From: Archangium violaceum
GTDB taxonomy: Bacteria; Myxococcota; Myxococcia; Myxococcales; Myxococcaceae
Assembly: GCF_016859125.1 (NCBI RefSeq)
Contig: NZ_CP069338.1
Coordinates: 11,101,501-11,165,500, forward strand
Direction of reading: 5' to 3'
Length of the DNA stretch: 64,000 nucleotides
Made by a program: the position numbers and the translations under genes
Part shown: piece by piece, positions 1 through 8,325 of the stretch
How the letters are laid out: every line of letters begins with the position of its first letter
Numbering within the stretch: position 1 is the first letter of the stretch
The notes under the pieces: generated by a model
Database searches by the model: none
Seen by the model: only the letters and a program-made list of their open reading frames with translations
What the model was told of the DNA's origin: nothing

Positions 1-499
1 CCGCATCGAGCTCGAAGGTAGCTTCACCATCGAAGCCTGCCCGAACCTGAAGTTCACCCCCTTCCCGCTGCGCAGCGCCGCGCCGCCCTATTCGCCGCAC
101 CGTTTCGACCCGCACCCGGGCGACAACCTGGGCCTGGTGGTCGAGGACCTGCGCACTGGCGGCAAGCTGTTCTATGCGCCTGGCCTGTACCAGGTCGACA
201 ACGCGCTCGAGCAGCACATGGCCGACGCCGACTGCCTGCTGGTCGACGGCACGCTGTGGTCGGATGACGAGATGCAGCGCCGCGGCGTCGGTACCCGTAC
301 CGGCCGCGAGATGGGCCACCTGTGCCAGAACGGTCCCGGCGGCATGCTGGAACTGCTCGACGGATTCGAGAAGCCGCGCAAGGTGCTGATCCACATCAAC
401 AACACCAACCCCATCCTCGACGAAGACTCGCCCGAGCGTGCCGAGCTCGAGCGCCGGGGCGTGGAAGTCGCCTTCGACGGCATGAGCATCGAGCTGTAG
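1..499 (+). CDS. pqqB: PqqB, C-terminal part (cut by window edge)
   Basis: The reading frame is open from base 2 and ends at TAG 497-499, giving about 165 C-terminal residues of a roughly 300-residue protein. Motifs such as [15 protein letters not shown] and GREMGHLC match PqqB, a metallo-beta-lactamase-fold protein of pyrroloquinoline quinone biosynthesis implicated in hydroxylating the PqqA-derived tyrosine. It lies 8 bp upstream of pqqC on the same strand, and its last codons supply the pqqC ribosome-binding site (AGGAG at 498-502). The family call is from recognised sequence plus operon position. The style is Pseudomonas-like, unlike the myxobacterial genes further right. Confidence 0.93.
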   Translation, partial: RIELEGSFTIEACPNLKFTPFPLRSAAPPYSPHRFDPHPGDNLGLVVEDLRTGGKLFYAPGLYQVDNALEQHMADADCLLVDGTLWSDDEMQRRGVGTRTGREMGHLCQNGPGGMLELLDGFEKPRKVLIHINNTNPILDEDSPERAELERRGVEVAFDGMSIEL

Positions 500-507
500 G
501 AGCAACC

Positions 508-1263
508 ATGAGCGACAAGACACCGCTGACCCGCGCCGAATTCGAACAGGCCCTGCGCGCCAAGGGCGCCTACTACCACATCCACCACCCCTATCACGTG
601 GCGATGTACGAAGGCTGCGCGACCCGCGAGCAGATCCAGGGCTGGGTCGCCAACCGCTTCTACTACCAGGTCAACATCCCGATGAAGGATGCCGCGATCC
701 TGGCCAACTGCCCGGACCGCGAGATCCGCCGCGAGTGGATCCAGCGCCTGCTCGACCACGACGGCGCCCCTGGCCAGGACGGCGGCATCGAGGCGTGGCT
801 CCGCCTCGGCCAGGCCGTGGGCCTGGAGCCCGACCAGCTGCGCTCCCAGGAACTGGTGCTGCCCGGCGTGCGCTTCGCGGTCGACGCCTACGTCAACTTC
901 GCCCGCCGCGCCAGCTGGCAGGAAGCGGCCAGCAGCTCGCTGACCGAGCTGTTCGCCCCGCAGATCCACCAGTCGCGCCTGGACACCTGGCCGCGGCACT
1001 ACCCATGGATCGATCCGGCCGGCTACGAGTACTTCCGCACCCGCCTGGGCCAGGCCCGGCGCGACGTCGAGCACGGCCTGGCGATCACCCTCGCCCACTA
1101 CACCACCTACGAGGGCCAGCAGCGCATGCTGGAGATCCTGCAGTTCAAGCTGGATATCCTCTGGACCATGCTCGATGCCATGAGCATGGCCTACGAGCTG
1201 AACCGCCCGCCCTACCACACCGTCACCGACCAGCGCGCCTGGCACAAGGGGATCGCCCTATGA
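508..1263 (+). CDS. pqqC: Pyrroloquinoline-quinone synthase PqqC
   Basis: This 251-residue protein has the full family length. PqqC is a cofactor-free oxidase that performs the last ring closure and eight-electron oxidation giving PQQ in the cytoplasm. The all-helical TenA/heme-oxygenase-like sequence is recognisable from YYHIHHPYH near the N-terminus, NRFYYQ, LDHDG, and the C-terminal [19 protein letters not shown]. The start follows an AGGAG at good spacing. The stop overlaps the pqqD start (ATGA at 1260-1263), so the two are translationally coupled. Intact. Confidence 0.96.
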   Translation: MSDKTPLTRAEFEQALRAKGAYYHIHHPYHVAMYEGCATREQIQGWVANRFYYQVNIPMKDAAILANCPDREIRREWIQRLLDHDGAPGQDGGIEAWLRLGQAVGLEPDQLRSQELVLPGVRFAVDAYVNFARRASWQEAASSSLTELFAPQIHQSRLDTWPRHYPWIDPAGYEYFRTRLGQARRDVEHGLAITLAHYTTYEGQQRMLEILQFKLDILWTMLDAMSMAYELNRPPYHTVTDQRAWHKGIAL

Positions 1264-1535
1264 GTTTCGATCGCAACCTGACGCCCCGCTGGCGTCTCGG
1301 CTATCGGTTCCAGTACGAGCCGGCCCAGAAAGGTCACGTCCTGCTCTATCCTGAAGGAATGATCAAGCTCAACGAGAGCGCCGCCGCCATCGGCGGTCTG
1401 ATCAACGGCGCCCGCTCCGTGCAGGCGATCATCGACGAGCTGGACCAGCGGTACCCCGGCGTCCCCGAGCTCGGTGAAGACGTCGAGCAATTCATGGAGG
1501 TCGCCCGTGCAAAGCACTGGATCGAACTTGGCTGA
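1260..1535 (+). CDS. pqqD: PqqD, PqqA-binding RiPP recognition element
   Basis: This 91-residue protein of normal length is the peptide chaperone that binds the precursor peptide PqqA and presents it to the radical SAM enzyme PqqE. The sequence starts [20 protein letters not shown] and contains the typical [15 protein letters not shown] strand region followed by the winged-helix part. Its ATG overlaps the pqqC stop. The downstream pqqE start lies inside its last 29 bases, so the three genes are tightly coupled. No pqqA is visible because the window begins inside pqqB. Confidence 0.95.
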   Translation: MSFDRNLTPRWRLGYRFQYEPAQKGHVLLYPEGMIKLNESAAAIGGLINGARSVQAIIDELDQRYPGVPELGEDVEQFMEVARAKHWIELG

Positions 1536-2670
1536 AGTCCCGCCGAAGCCCGCCGTCGGCCTGCCACTCTGGCTGCTCGCCGAGCTCACCTACCGCTGCC
1601 CACTGCAGTGCCCCTACTGCTCCAACCCCCTGGACTTCGCCGCCCAGGGCAAGGAGCTGACCACCGCAGAGTGGTTTTCCGTGCTGCGCCAGGGCCGCGA
1701 GATGGGCGCGGCGCAGCTGGGCTTCTCCGGTGGCGAACCCCTGGTACGCCAGGACCTGGCCGAACTGATCGGCGAGGCCCGGCGCCTGGGTTACTACACC
1801 AACCTGATCACCTCCGGCATCGGCCTGACCGAACAGAAGATCCGCGCCTTCAAGGACGCGGGGCTGGACCACATCCAGATTTCCTTCCAGGCCAGCGACG
1901 AGCAGGTCAACAACATGCTCGCCGGGTCGAAGAAAGCCTTCGCCCAGAAGCTCGAGATGGCGCGCATGGTCAAGGCCCATGGCTACCCCATGGTGCTGAA
2001 CTTCGTCACCCACCGGCACAACATCGATCACATCGATCGCATCATCGAGTTGTGCGTGGCGCTGGAGGCGGATTTCGTCGAGCTGGCCACCTGTCAGTTC
2101 TACGGCTGGGCCCAGCTCAACCGCGTCGGCCTGCTGCCGACCCGCGAACAGCTCGAGCGCGCCGAACGCATCACCAACGAATATCGCGCCAGGCTCGCCG
2201 CCGAGGGCAACCCGGTCAAGCTGATCTTCGTCACTCCCGACTATTACGAAGAGCGGCCCAAGGCCTGCATGAAAGGCTGGGGCAGCATGTTCCTGACCGT
2301 CACCCCGGACGGCACCGCGCTGCCGTGCCATGGCGCGCGCCAGCTGCCGGTGGCGTTCCCCAATGTGCGCGATCACAGCCTGCACCACATCTGGTACGAC
2401 TCCTTCGGCTTCAATCGCTTCCGCGGCTACGAGTGGATGCCCGAGCCGTGCCGTTCCTGTGACGAAAAGGAAAAAGACTTCGGCGGCTGCCGTTGCCAGG
2501 CCTTCATGCTGACGGGCGATGCCAGCAACACCGATCCGGTGTGCGGCAAGTCTCCACGCCACGACATCATTCTCAAGGCCCGCGAAGAAGCCGGAACCGC
2601 CACTGCGGGCATAGGACAACTGACATTTCGTAATGAACGAAACTCGCGCCTCATCACCAAGAAGGGCTGA
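1507..2670 (+). CDS. pqqE: PqqA peptide cyclase PqqE (radical SAM/SPASM)
   Basis: The protein is 387 residues from a GTG at 1507, chosen because GGAGG at 1496-1500 precedes it and the product then starts like Pseudomonas PqqE; an upstream ATG at 1474 lies inside pqqD. PqqE links Glu and Tyr side chains of PqqA by a C-C bond. The radical SAM cluster motif CPLQCPYC gives Cys31, Cys35 and Cys38. The SPASM part supplies further cysteines ([29 protein letters not shown]). It ends in the family-typical TFRNERNSR. Intact. Confidence 0.96.
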   Translation: MQSTGSNLAEVPPKPAVGLPLWLLAELTYRCPLQCPYCSNPLDFAAQGKELTTAEWFSVLRQGREMGAAQLGFSGGEPLVRQDLAELIGEARRLGYYTNLITSGIGLTEQKIRAFKDAGLDHIQISFQASDEQVNNMLAGSKKAFAQKLEMARMVKAHGYPMVLNFVTHRHNIDHIDRIIELCVALEADFVELATCQFYGWAQLNRVGLLPTREQLERAERITNEYRARLAAEGNPVKLIFVTPDYYEERPKACMKGWGSMFLTVTPDGTALPCHGARQLPVAFPNVRDHSLHHIWYDSFGFNRFRGYEWMPEPCRSCDEKEKDFGGCRCQAFMLTGDASNTDPVCGKSPRHDIILKAREEAGTATAGIGQLTFRNERNSRLITKKG

Positions 2671-2868
2671 ATCCTTCAGCGCCGCCCAGGCCGTTGGCGC
2701 CGTCACCCTGAACCCTCCCCTCATTTCGACGAAGCCCAATGATTTCAAGGGGTTATAAACCAGGCGGATTGTAAAAGACCCCAGTAATTTCGGGCACTTG
2801 CGAAAATGAGGGGAGGGTTCAGGCCGTCACCGACTTCGCCGAACCGTGGGTCGGCCCCGGAGGGCTTA
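2633..2868 (+). pseudogene. N-terminal stub of a pqqH-like S9 peptidase gene, split by a miniature element
   Basis: An ATG at 2633 overlaps the pqqE end by 38 bases and reads [20 protein letters not shown]. Removing the 115-bp element at 2708-2822 together with one copy of its 9-bp duplication continues the frame into DFAEPWVGPGGL. As recalled from Pseudomonas, pqqE can be followed by a prolyl-oligopeptidase-like gene whose product begins with a similar FSA..AV.A..DFAE pattern. Similarity stops near 2868, where unrelated sequence begins. The gene is therefore doubly broken and cannot make an enzyme. The S9 assignment is from memory of the family. Confidence 0.55.
2708..2822. mobile_element. 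115-bp miniature transposable element with IS10-like ends
   Basis: The element starts CTGAACCCTCCCCTCATTT and ends with its complement, giving terminal inverted repeats of 19 bases that are identical before a one-base gap. The 9-bp sequence GCCGTCACC occurs immediately outside both ends (2699-2707 and 2823-2831), a target-site duplication. Ends beginning CTGA with CCCCTCAT and a 9-bp duplication resemble IS10-type members of the IS4 family. It has no room for a transposase, so it is a non-autonomous derivative. It is AT-richer than its surroundings. Confidence 0.85.
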
Positions 2869-2977
2869 CTACAGCTGGGCCGGGTTTTGCGAGACGTTCG
2901 CCCGTCACGGTGGGGTGCGATCTCTCGTGGACAATTGAACGCCCACCGGCCAGAGACAAGCTCAGCCTTCGCCTTGA

Positions 2978-3364
2978 CTACCAAAGAGAGGGGTTGGCGG
3001 GAGGCGCGTCCTCCAAGAAAGGCGTCACCATCGATTCGAGTACCTTCGCCTCCCCCGAGATCCCAATAGGAGAGGTCGCGGGGAGGATCACCAACCGCGC
3101 CGCAGGAACCTTCGTGAGAATCCCAGTCGCGGCCGCCTCCTCATCGCCTCCGCCCCGCAGCTTGAACATCGCCACCGCGTGTTCCAGCTTCACGCCATCC
3201 GCATCACCCACGATGACCATCGTCTTGGCTGAAATGGCGCGCATCTGAGCGTCGGTGATGTTCTGGTCGTTGATGTTCAACACCTTCCCGGAGCCGGAGG
3301 AGGAGAGCCCGTCCTCTGCCGCGAAGGTGGAGGAGCCGAAATAGAAGCCCTCCTCCTGGAACAT
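2978..3364 (-). pseudogene. C-terminal remnant of an alpha/beta-fold hydrolase
   Basis: The minus-strand frame ends at the stop complementary to 2978-2980. It contains AQMRAISAKTMVIVGDADGV, EHAVAMFKLRGGG and a PAARLVILPATSP stretch. These are the strand carrying the catalytic acid (GDAD), the usual EHAVEMF helix and the region that normally carries the catalytic histidine. Here the expected HT or HI after the PG/PAT turn is not obvious. The nucleophile elbow half is missing, so this is about 100 residues of a 250-300-residue protein. No start with a ribosome-binding site was found. Substrate unknown. Confidence 0.6.
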
Positions 3365-3487
3365 CCTCAGCGGCTAGCCCATCCCCGCCCAAAGGAGGGG
3401 AAGGTATGGCTGGAGTAGCCGGTTCCGTGGACACCCGAGATGTGATGGGAGGATCTCTCAGGAGCACTGCCCGGGCTCCAACATGTA

Positions 3488-3531
3488 CTTGACCGTCCGT
3501 ACAAAAATCATTACTTAAACGGCCGTTCAAG
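3488..3531. promoter_or_regulatory. Candidate TetR operator pair upstream of the regulator gene
   Basis: CTTAAACGGCCGTTCAAG at 3514-3531 is an 18-bp palindrome with one mismatched pair. About 26 bp upstream TTGACCGTCCGTACAA at 3490-3505 is an imperfect palindrome with a related ACCGTCCGT/ACGGCCGT core. Both lie 20-65 bp before the TetR-family gene at 3554. This is the usual place for TetR self-repression, so autoregulation of the TetR-DoxX operon is the natural inference. Confidence 0.6.
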
Positions 3532-3553
3532 AATCAGGGCCGCGGGAGGCTCC

Positions 3554-4156
3554 ATGGGAAGACCCAAGACCTTCGAGGAAGACGAGGTCCTCGAGCGTGC
3601 GATGAAGCAGTTCTGGGAGACGGGCTACCACGCGCTCTCGGTGCGGGACCTGGAGGAGGGCACGGGCCTGCTCCGGGGAAGTCTGTACGCGGCCTTCGGG
3701 GACAAGCGGGCGCTGTTCCTCGCGGCGCTCGAGCGCTATGCGGACCTGAGCGCCCGGGATCTGGAGGAACTGCTCGCGGAGGGCCCCACCCCACGGGCGG
3801 GCATCGAGCGCTACCTGCGCAAGCGCATGAAGGACTGCACGGGCGCGAGCCACCATCGCGGCTGTCTCCTGGCCAATACGGCCGCGGAGGTGGCGCCCCA
3901 GGACCCCGAGGTGCGCGCCCTGGTGGGCCGCCGCTACGCGAAGATGGCGGCCATTCTCGAGGCCACCGTCAGGGCTGCCCAGGAGCACGGGGAGATCGAC
4001 CCGGCCCGGGACGCGAAGGCGCTCGCCCAGCACCTCATCGTCCTGGTGCAGGGCATGAGCGTGGTGGGGAAGACGGAACCCGAGGCCGGGCTGGTCCGCT
4101 CGGCCATGCGCATGGCGTTGGCCATGCTCGATAGCAAGGACCCGGAGGACACATGA
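3554..4156 (+). CDS. TetR/AcrR-family transcriptional regulator
   Basis: The protein is 200 residues, typical of the family. Residues about 10-55 form the helix-turn-helix (EDEVLERAMKQFWETGYHAL, then SVRDLEEGTGLLRGSLYAAF ending in GDKRALF). The rest is the helical ligand-binding domain, with CLLANTAAEVAPQDPEV as in C-terminal TetR_C subfamilies. The start MGRPKTF is standard. The TGA overlaps the ATG of the DoxX gene, so the two are co-transcribed. Palindromes just upstream suggest autorepression. The ligand is unknown, but regulators of this kind often sense electrophiles or thiol-reactive compounds. Confidence 0.9.
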   Translation: MGRPKTFEEDEVLERAMKQFWETGYHALSVRDLEEGTGLLRGSLYAAFGDKRALFLAALERYADLSARDLEELLAEGPTPRAGIERYLRKRMKDCTGASHHRGCLLANTAAEVAPQDPEVRALVGRRYAKMAAILEATVRAAQEHGEIDPARDAKALAQHLIVLVQGMSVVGKTEPEAGLVRSAMRMALAMLDSKDPEDT

Positions 4157-4731
4157 CGTCTCGCAACGTTTCGCAGCTTCTCCTCGGCCGTCACACCGTG
4201 GACGGCCCCACATCCACGGGCCTGCTCGTGTTGAGGTTGCTGGCCGGCGGCGCCATGACCCTTCACGGCGCTCCCAAGATGCTCACCGCGACCAGCTGGA
4301 TGGGACCGGACAGCCCGGTGCCCGGCGTGCTCCAGTTGCTCGCAGCGGTGGCGGAGTTCGGGGGGGGTATCGCCTGGATGCTGGGTCTCGTCACCCCACT
4401 GGCCACGCTGGGCGTGGTGGTGACCATGCTCGTCGGAATCGTCATCGGCCACCTCGCCGTCGGCGACCCCTTCATCCGGCTCAGTGTGGGCGGGGTTCCT
4501 CCAGGGCTCGGCATTCCCTTCGCGGGCCTGCCCACCTGGCTCGTGCGCGCGGGAGGTCGCAGCGCGGCGGCCGTGGGCTCCGGTTCCTCCGAGCTGGCAA
4601 CGCTCTTCACGGCCATCTCCGTGCTGCTGCTGCTTACGGGGCCGGGACGCTTCTCCCTCGACGCCGTGCTGTCGCGCGCACTCGCCCGGCGCCCCGAGAA
4701 GGTGTCCGAGAAGGTGTCAGGCAACCTGTAA
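4153..4731 (+). CDS. DoxX-family membrane protein
   Basis: The protein is 192 residues with about four hydrophobic segments: LLVLRLLAGGAMTLHGAPKM, VLQLLAAVAEFGGGIAWMLG, a LGVVVTMLVGIVIGHL helix, and ATLFTAISVLLLLTG. The R-x-x-x-G-x-x-x-x-H-G start of helix one and the AEFGGG motif fit DoxX/DUF417-like small membrane proteins. It overlaps the TetR gene by 4 bases. The C-terminal tail contains a duplicated EKVSEKVS. The underlying DNA includes GGTGTCAG (4713-4720), a motif that recurs at breakpoints in this window, so the last residues may be a replacement of the original end. Function in detail unknown. Confidence 0.85.
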   Translation: MTSRNVSQLLLGRHTVDGPTSTGLLVLRLLAGGAMTLHGAPKMLTATSWMGPDSPVPGVLQLLAAVAEFGGGIAWMLGLVTPLATLGVVVTMLVGIVIGHLAVGDPFIRLSVGGVPPGLGIPFAGLPTWLVRAGGRSAAAVGSGSSELATLFTAISVLLLLTGPGRFSLDAVLSRALARRPEKVSEKVSGNL

Positions 4732-4860
4732 GCATCGCCTCGTGGGCAAGCCCAGGTGCTCCACAATCGCCTGCACCCCTGGTGCTCCCTTCACCAGGGA
4801 CGCCACACGCCGTAAAAGTTCCAGCCCGGTGAAGAGCAGGTGCGTCGTGCCGTCCGGCAG
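4717..4860 (-). mobile_element. IS91-type transposase remnant with internal deletion
   Basis: On the minus strand the frame reads DGTTHLLFTGLELLRRVASL and continues directly into KGAPGVQAIVEHLGLPT. In IS91-like (Y2) transposases as remembered, the first stretch sits before the PPP-RYHGVFAP block and the second near the very C-terminus, so about 50 residues between them have been deleted. No catalytic tyrosines remain. The 457-bp gap from 4732 to 5188 holds this remnant and otherwise no gene I can support. Confidence 0.5.
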
Positions 4861-5188
4861 CGGGCGCTGCCGCTGACGCAGCTCCTCGCCGAGCGTGTCC
4901 AGGGCCGCTCCGAGTGGTTCGACTCCAATGCGTGCCGCAGCGGTCCCCAGGCTTCCTCCTCCAGCTCGCCGAGCGCACGGAGGGCACCCGAACGGACCCA
5001 GTCCACGAAGTGCTTCGAGAATCCTGTCCATGGACGCGGTGAGCGCCAGGTTCCGCCGCGAGCACCTTTTTTCGTCGTGGCTACCCCCCGCACATTTTTT
5101 TTCGGCTCCGCGTGGGACAGGCGCCTCGTTTTCTCGTCTTTTAGGAGAACCCACGCTGGCGCTGAGTTCCGGCGTTCACCCCGCGGAG

Positions 5189-6484
5189 ATGATCGTGACC
5201 AAGAAACTGACGCGTTCCTGGGTCGTTCCATTCGCCCTCCTGGGCCTGGCTGGATGTGCCAAGCCCGGTTCCGACGAAGCGCCCGCTCCCGCTTCCGAGG
5301 ACGCTCACGCGACGGCGTGGGTGCCCGGGACGCCGGTGCCCGCCCAGGCGCACGCCGAGGGAACGGAGCACACGATGGAGATGGACTGGATCCGCCGGGA
5401 CGGTTCGATCGATGACCTGACCGACCACTCGGCGTTGATCGTCAGCGGCCGGGTGGAGTCCACGCGCTACGACGTCGTCCGCGCCTGGGCGCAGTCCAAG
5501 GTGGAGGGGCAGCCCACCGGACCGGAGAGCGGCATCTACTCCGACCTTCCGGTGACCATCGCGACCGTGCGGATCGGCGACATCGCGCGCTCCTCGCAGG
5601 AGCTCAAGACCGCCTCGGGCGGCACGGTGGCGCAGGGCTCCACCGTGGAGATCATGTTCCCGGGCGGTCTGCTCTCCGACGGATGCACGATCGCGCCGCA
5701 GGACAGCTCGCTGCCGGCGGTGGGCGCGCAGGCGGTCTTCTTCCTCGTCCCGCAGGGGGGCACCGCGCCCCTGGCCACGCGCTCCATGGAGGGCATCTAC
5801 TCCGTGACCGGCGGCCCGCTGGGCCAGTTCCAGGTGAAGGACGGCCTCATCCAGGACGCGGGCTCGCAGCGTCACGCCGCCGCGACCGAGGGATACGCCG
5901 GCAAGCCGGTCAGCGCGCTGCTCGAGCGGGTCGCGTCCCGCGCGAAGGCCGTCCAGTACCTGGGTCCCGACCTGCCCAAGCTGGCCATGTTGGATGAGCG
6001 CCCCTCGCAGGGGCCGTCCGCCCAGAGCTGGTGCGGGGTTCCGTACTTCGCCCACAAGTGGTGCCGCAAGCCCACGAACATCACCTTCACGGACTACTCC
6101 AGCTCGAAGTGGCCCGTCGGCGACGGCATGAACGAGTGGATGTACAACAACTACAACAACAGCCTGTATCTCTACTGGCGCTCCAGCGGCACGTCCGACG
6201 TCATGGTGTACGAGGCCAATTACGGCGCCAACGGTTGGTACGGGTACGCGACCTACAACGCCGCCAGCTCTACCTGCATTGCGAACGCCACCATCAAGTT
6301 GAACACCTACTACTACTCGGGCTGGCACTACGGGAAGACGGTCTCGACCCACGAGATCGGGCACGTCCTCGGTCTCAATCACCACAAGGATTGCAACTCG
6401 ATCATGTATTACAACCCCACCGCGTGTGCGGCCAACATCACGACCTGCGACATGCAGGCGGTGGCGGAGCGCTATCCGTACTGA
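5189..6484 (+). CDS. Exported metzincin-type zinc metalloprotease (lipoprotein)
   Basis: The protein is 431 residues from ATG 5189; the upstream extension to 4895 runs through the transposase remnant and is rejected. Residues 1-23 are a lipoprotein signal ending LLGLAGC with lipobox Cys23, predicting an anchored or surface-exposed product. [12 protein letters not shown] at about 388-399 is the metzincin zinc site (three His, catalytic Glu), followed by SIMYYN as the Met-turn, so the C-terminal half is matrixin-like. The N-terminal half is a myxobacterial-style prodomain of unknown fold. Intact, probably a predatory or nutritional protease. Confidence 0.85.
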   Translation: MIVTKKLTRSWVVPFALLGLAGCAKPGSDEAPAPASEDAHATAWVPGTPVPAQAHAEGTEHTMEMDWIRRDGSIDDLTDHSALIVSGRVESTRYDVVRAWAQSKVEGQPTGPESGIYSDLPVTIATVRIGDIARSSQELKTASGGTVAQGSTVEIMFPGGLLSDGCTIAPQDSSLPAVGAQAVFFLVPQGGTAPLATRSMEGIYSVTGGPLGQFQVKDGLIQDAGSQRHAAATEGYAGKPVSALLERVASRAKAVQYLGPDLPKLAMLDERPSQGPSAQSWCGVPYFAHKWCRKPTNITFTDYSSSKWPVGDGMNEWMYNNYNNSLYLYWRSSGTSDVMVYEANYGANGWYGYATYNAASSTCIANATIKLNTYYYSGWHYGKTVSTHEIGHVLGLNHHKDCNSIMYYNPTACAANITTCDMQAVAERYPY

Positions 6485-6578
6485 GCGCGGTCTGATGACA
6501 AGCTGAACCAAGCGCGCCTCCCGGCTCCTGGCCGCGGAGGCGCGTGTACGTTCTGCGGGGTGGACGTGTCCGCGAGGG

Positions 6579-6803
6579 GGTGTCAAAGAACTTTCCTCCT
6601 GCCCCAATCCCTCCCAGCACGGCAGGGGCTCTCTTTCCAACTCCACCGGCTCGGCCCATTCCTCGGCGAATCTCCCCTCCCCCGCCTCCATTTCCTCTCT
6701 TCCCCGCTTGCTCCAGCGCTTCGTCCAGTTGAACCACCGGAACAGCCGCCGTGCTGGCCCCAGCAACTGCGGCAGGCTCCCTCGTTTCGACTCCTTTGAC
6801 ACC
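6579..6803. mobile_element. 225-bp segment with GGTGTCAAAG terminal inverted repeats
   Basis: GGTGTCAAAG begins at 6579 and its exact complement CTTTGACACC ends at 6803. The segment abuts the point where the subtilase pseudogene on the minus strand loses homology, so it looks like a non-autonomous insertion or the decayed body of an IS. No target duplication was found. The same GGTGTCA terminus appears at 27703-27753, 53364-53380, 59321-59345 and 60618-60628. It accounts for most of the gap between 6485 and 6806. Confidence 0.5.
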
Positions 6804-6806
6804 TTC

Positions 6807-7197
6807 TCGGGGGTTCCCTCGCCCTCGCAGTTGAGGACGCGCACGGGGTGGAGCAGCACGTCCTTGGCGACACCCACGGTGCTGCCGCCCACCGTGCCGG
6901 CCACGTGGGTTCCATGCCCGCGGCAGTCCTCCGTGCCGAGCCCATCCCCGATGGCGTCGAAGCCAGGGCGGATCCGGCCCGTGAACTCGACGTGGGTGGA
7001 GAGAATACCGGTGTCGATGATGTACGCGAGCACCCCGGCGCCCGTGTGTAGCGGTCCTGGACGGCCCGGGCCGGTTGCGCGAGCCGCAGCTTCTGGGAGG
7101 AGGTGCCCTCCGAGGGGGCCATCTCCGGGTGTTGCTCACATCCCGCGATGAACCACGAGGCGGCGAGAGGGACGATGGTGCACAGCCGGCTGCGCAT
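6807..7197 (-). pseudogene. Broken subtilisin-like (S8) lipoprotein protease gene
   Basis: The minus-strand ATG at 7197 starts a lipoprotein signal (MRSRLCTIVPLAASWFIAGC). After the VQDRYT propeptide end, the frame shifts near 7045. The next frame reads [15 protein letters not shown], with catalytic Asp in DTG, and then [12 protein letters not shown], with catalytic His. It stops at LNCEGEG, where the GGTGTCA-ended segment begins. The whole serine-bearing half is missing. A remnant of a proteinase-K-like secreted protease. Confidence 0.8.
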
Positions 7198-7392
7198 GGG
7201 AACCCCCTGTGGGTCGTTCGATGGTCCGTCGGCGAATCATCTCAGGTTCAGTGCTCGCCGGACCAGACCCCCGGGCCCGAATGTCGGGAGATTGCTGCTA
7301 TTCCCGCCCTCCTTCCGGATCACCTTCCCTCCCGGCTAGGGTTGCGGACCATCTCATTGCAACCCCGGATGATCTCCAGGGAAGGAGACTGC

Positions 7393-8325
7393 ATGCGTTC
7401 ACGTTTGCTGGCGGTAGTGGCGATGTCCGGGCTGTGGGTGGGATGTGGCGGCACGGCGGCCGAAGCGCTCAACAAGTACAAGGCGGCCTCCCTCTCCTCC
7501 GAGGCCGATGTGAAGTTGTGGGCGCAGAGGGCCAGCGCGCCCAACATCTACGCCAGTGCCAACGTCGCGGTGGCGCTCGTGGGCCTGCTGGGTGGTTCGA
7601 ACGGACAGGATCCCAACTGCCCGGTCGTGGCGAAGGACGGCAACACCACGCGCTTCACCGGAGGCTGCACCGACACGAACGGGGTGGAGTGGTTCGGCTC
7701 GATGGAGCAGGTGGGCGAGGGCGAGGACACCGGGACCGCCCTCATCACCTATGACGGTTTCGGCTATCAGAAGGCGATCACCGCCTGTGAAGCCTCGGGC
7801 GGCAAGACCAAGCTCATCTTCCACGGCACCAGCAAGATGACCGGCAGCAAGTCGAAGAGGGACTTCGAGATCGACATCCGCCTGGAGGCCTCCGGGCAGT
7901 CGGAGAGTTCCTGCACGCCCATCTCCGCCACCTCGGCCTGGGAGTACAAGGGGAACGTCGACGGGGCGGACACCTCCTTCGGCGATGGAAGGCAGACCTG
8001 GAACGGCTCGGGCCGCATCGGCGACAGCCAGTCCGGTGTGATCGAGGTGGAGACGAAGGCGGAGGTGGTGGATGGCTCGGTGTGCGACTCCGAGGCGGCC
8101 TCGGGCAGCACCACCGTCAAATCGGGCGGTCACACCGCCGTCATCCAGTACGATGGCGCGACGGACTGCGAGGACTCCAGCACCGTGCAGTGGAGCCTCG
8201 ATGGGAAGGCCTCGGCGGAGATGGAAGGCGTCCGCTGCTCGGCCGCCAGTGGCCCCGCCTTCTCGGCGTGGAGCCTGGCCCTGCTCGGCGCGCTGGGGTT
8301 GATGCGCCGCCGCGCCCGGCGCTGA
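7393..8325 (+). CDS. Exported protein with lipobox and MYXO-CTERM-like C-terminal sorting signal
   Basis: The protein is 310 residues with AAGGAG at 7382. It starts MRSRLLAVVAMSGLWVGCGG, a signal peptide with a lipobox-like cysteine. It ends in a hydrophobic helix and arginine cluster (FSAWSLALLGALGLMRRRAR) preceded by a Cys (VRCSAASG), the layout of MYXO-CTERM sorting tails that are processed at the myxobacterial surface. The middle has six or more paired cysteines and no family I recognise. Bases 7765-8325 are repeated almost exactly at 25050-25610. Confidence 0.8.
   Translation: MRSRLLAVVAMSGLWVGCGGTAAEALNKYKAASLSSEADVKLWAQRASAPNIYASANVAVALVGLLGGSNGQDPNCPVVAKDGNTTRFTGGCTDTNGVEWFGSMEQVGEGEDTGTALITYDGFGYQKAITACEASGGKTKLIFHGTSKMTGSKSKRDFEIDIRLEASGQSESSCTPISATSAWEYKGNVDGADTSFGDGRQTWNGSGRIGDSQSGVIEVETKAEVVDGSVCDSEAASGSTTVKSGGHTAVIQYDGATDCEDSSTVQWSLDGKASAEMEGVRCSAASGPAFSAWSLALLGALGLMRRRARR

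Noticed and set aside
6579-6803. Target-site duplication around the 225-bp GGTGTCAAAG element
   Set aside because: Flanks GCGAGGG and TTCTCGG do not repeat, so I claim only the inverted ends.
5141-7033. A 630-codon minus-strand open frame opposite the metzincin gene
   Set aside because: Only its first 70 codons (subtilase) look like protein. The rest is the antisense shadow of a gene with clear zinc-protease motifs on the plus strand; long antisense frames are expected at this GC content.
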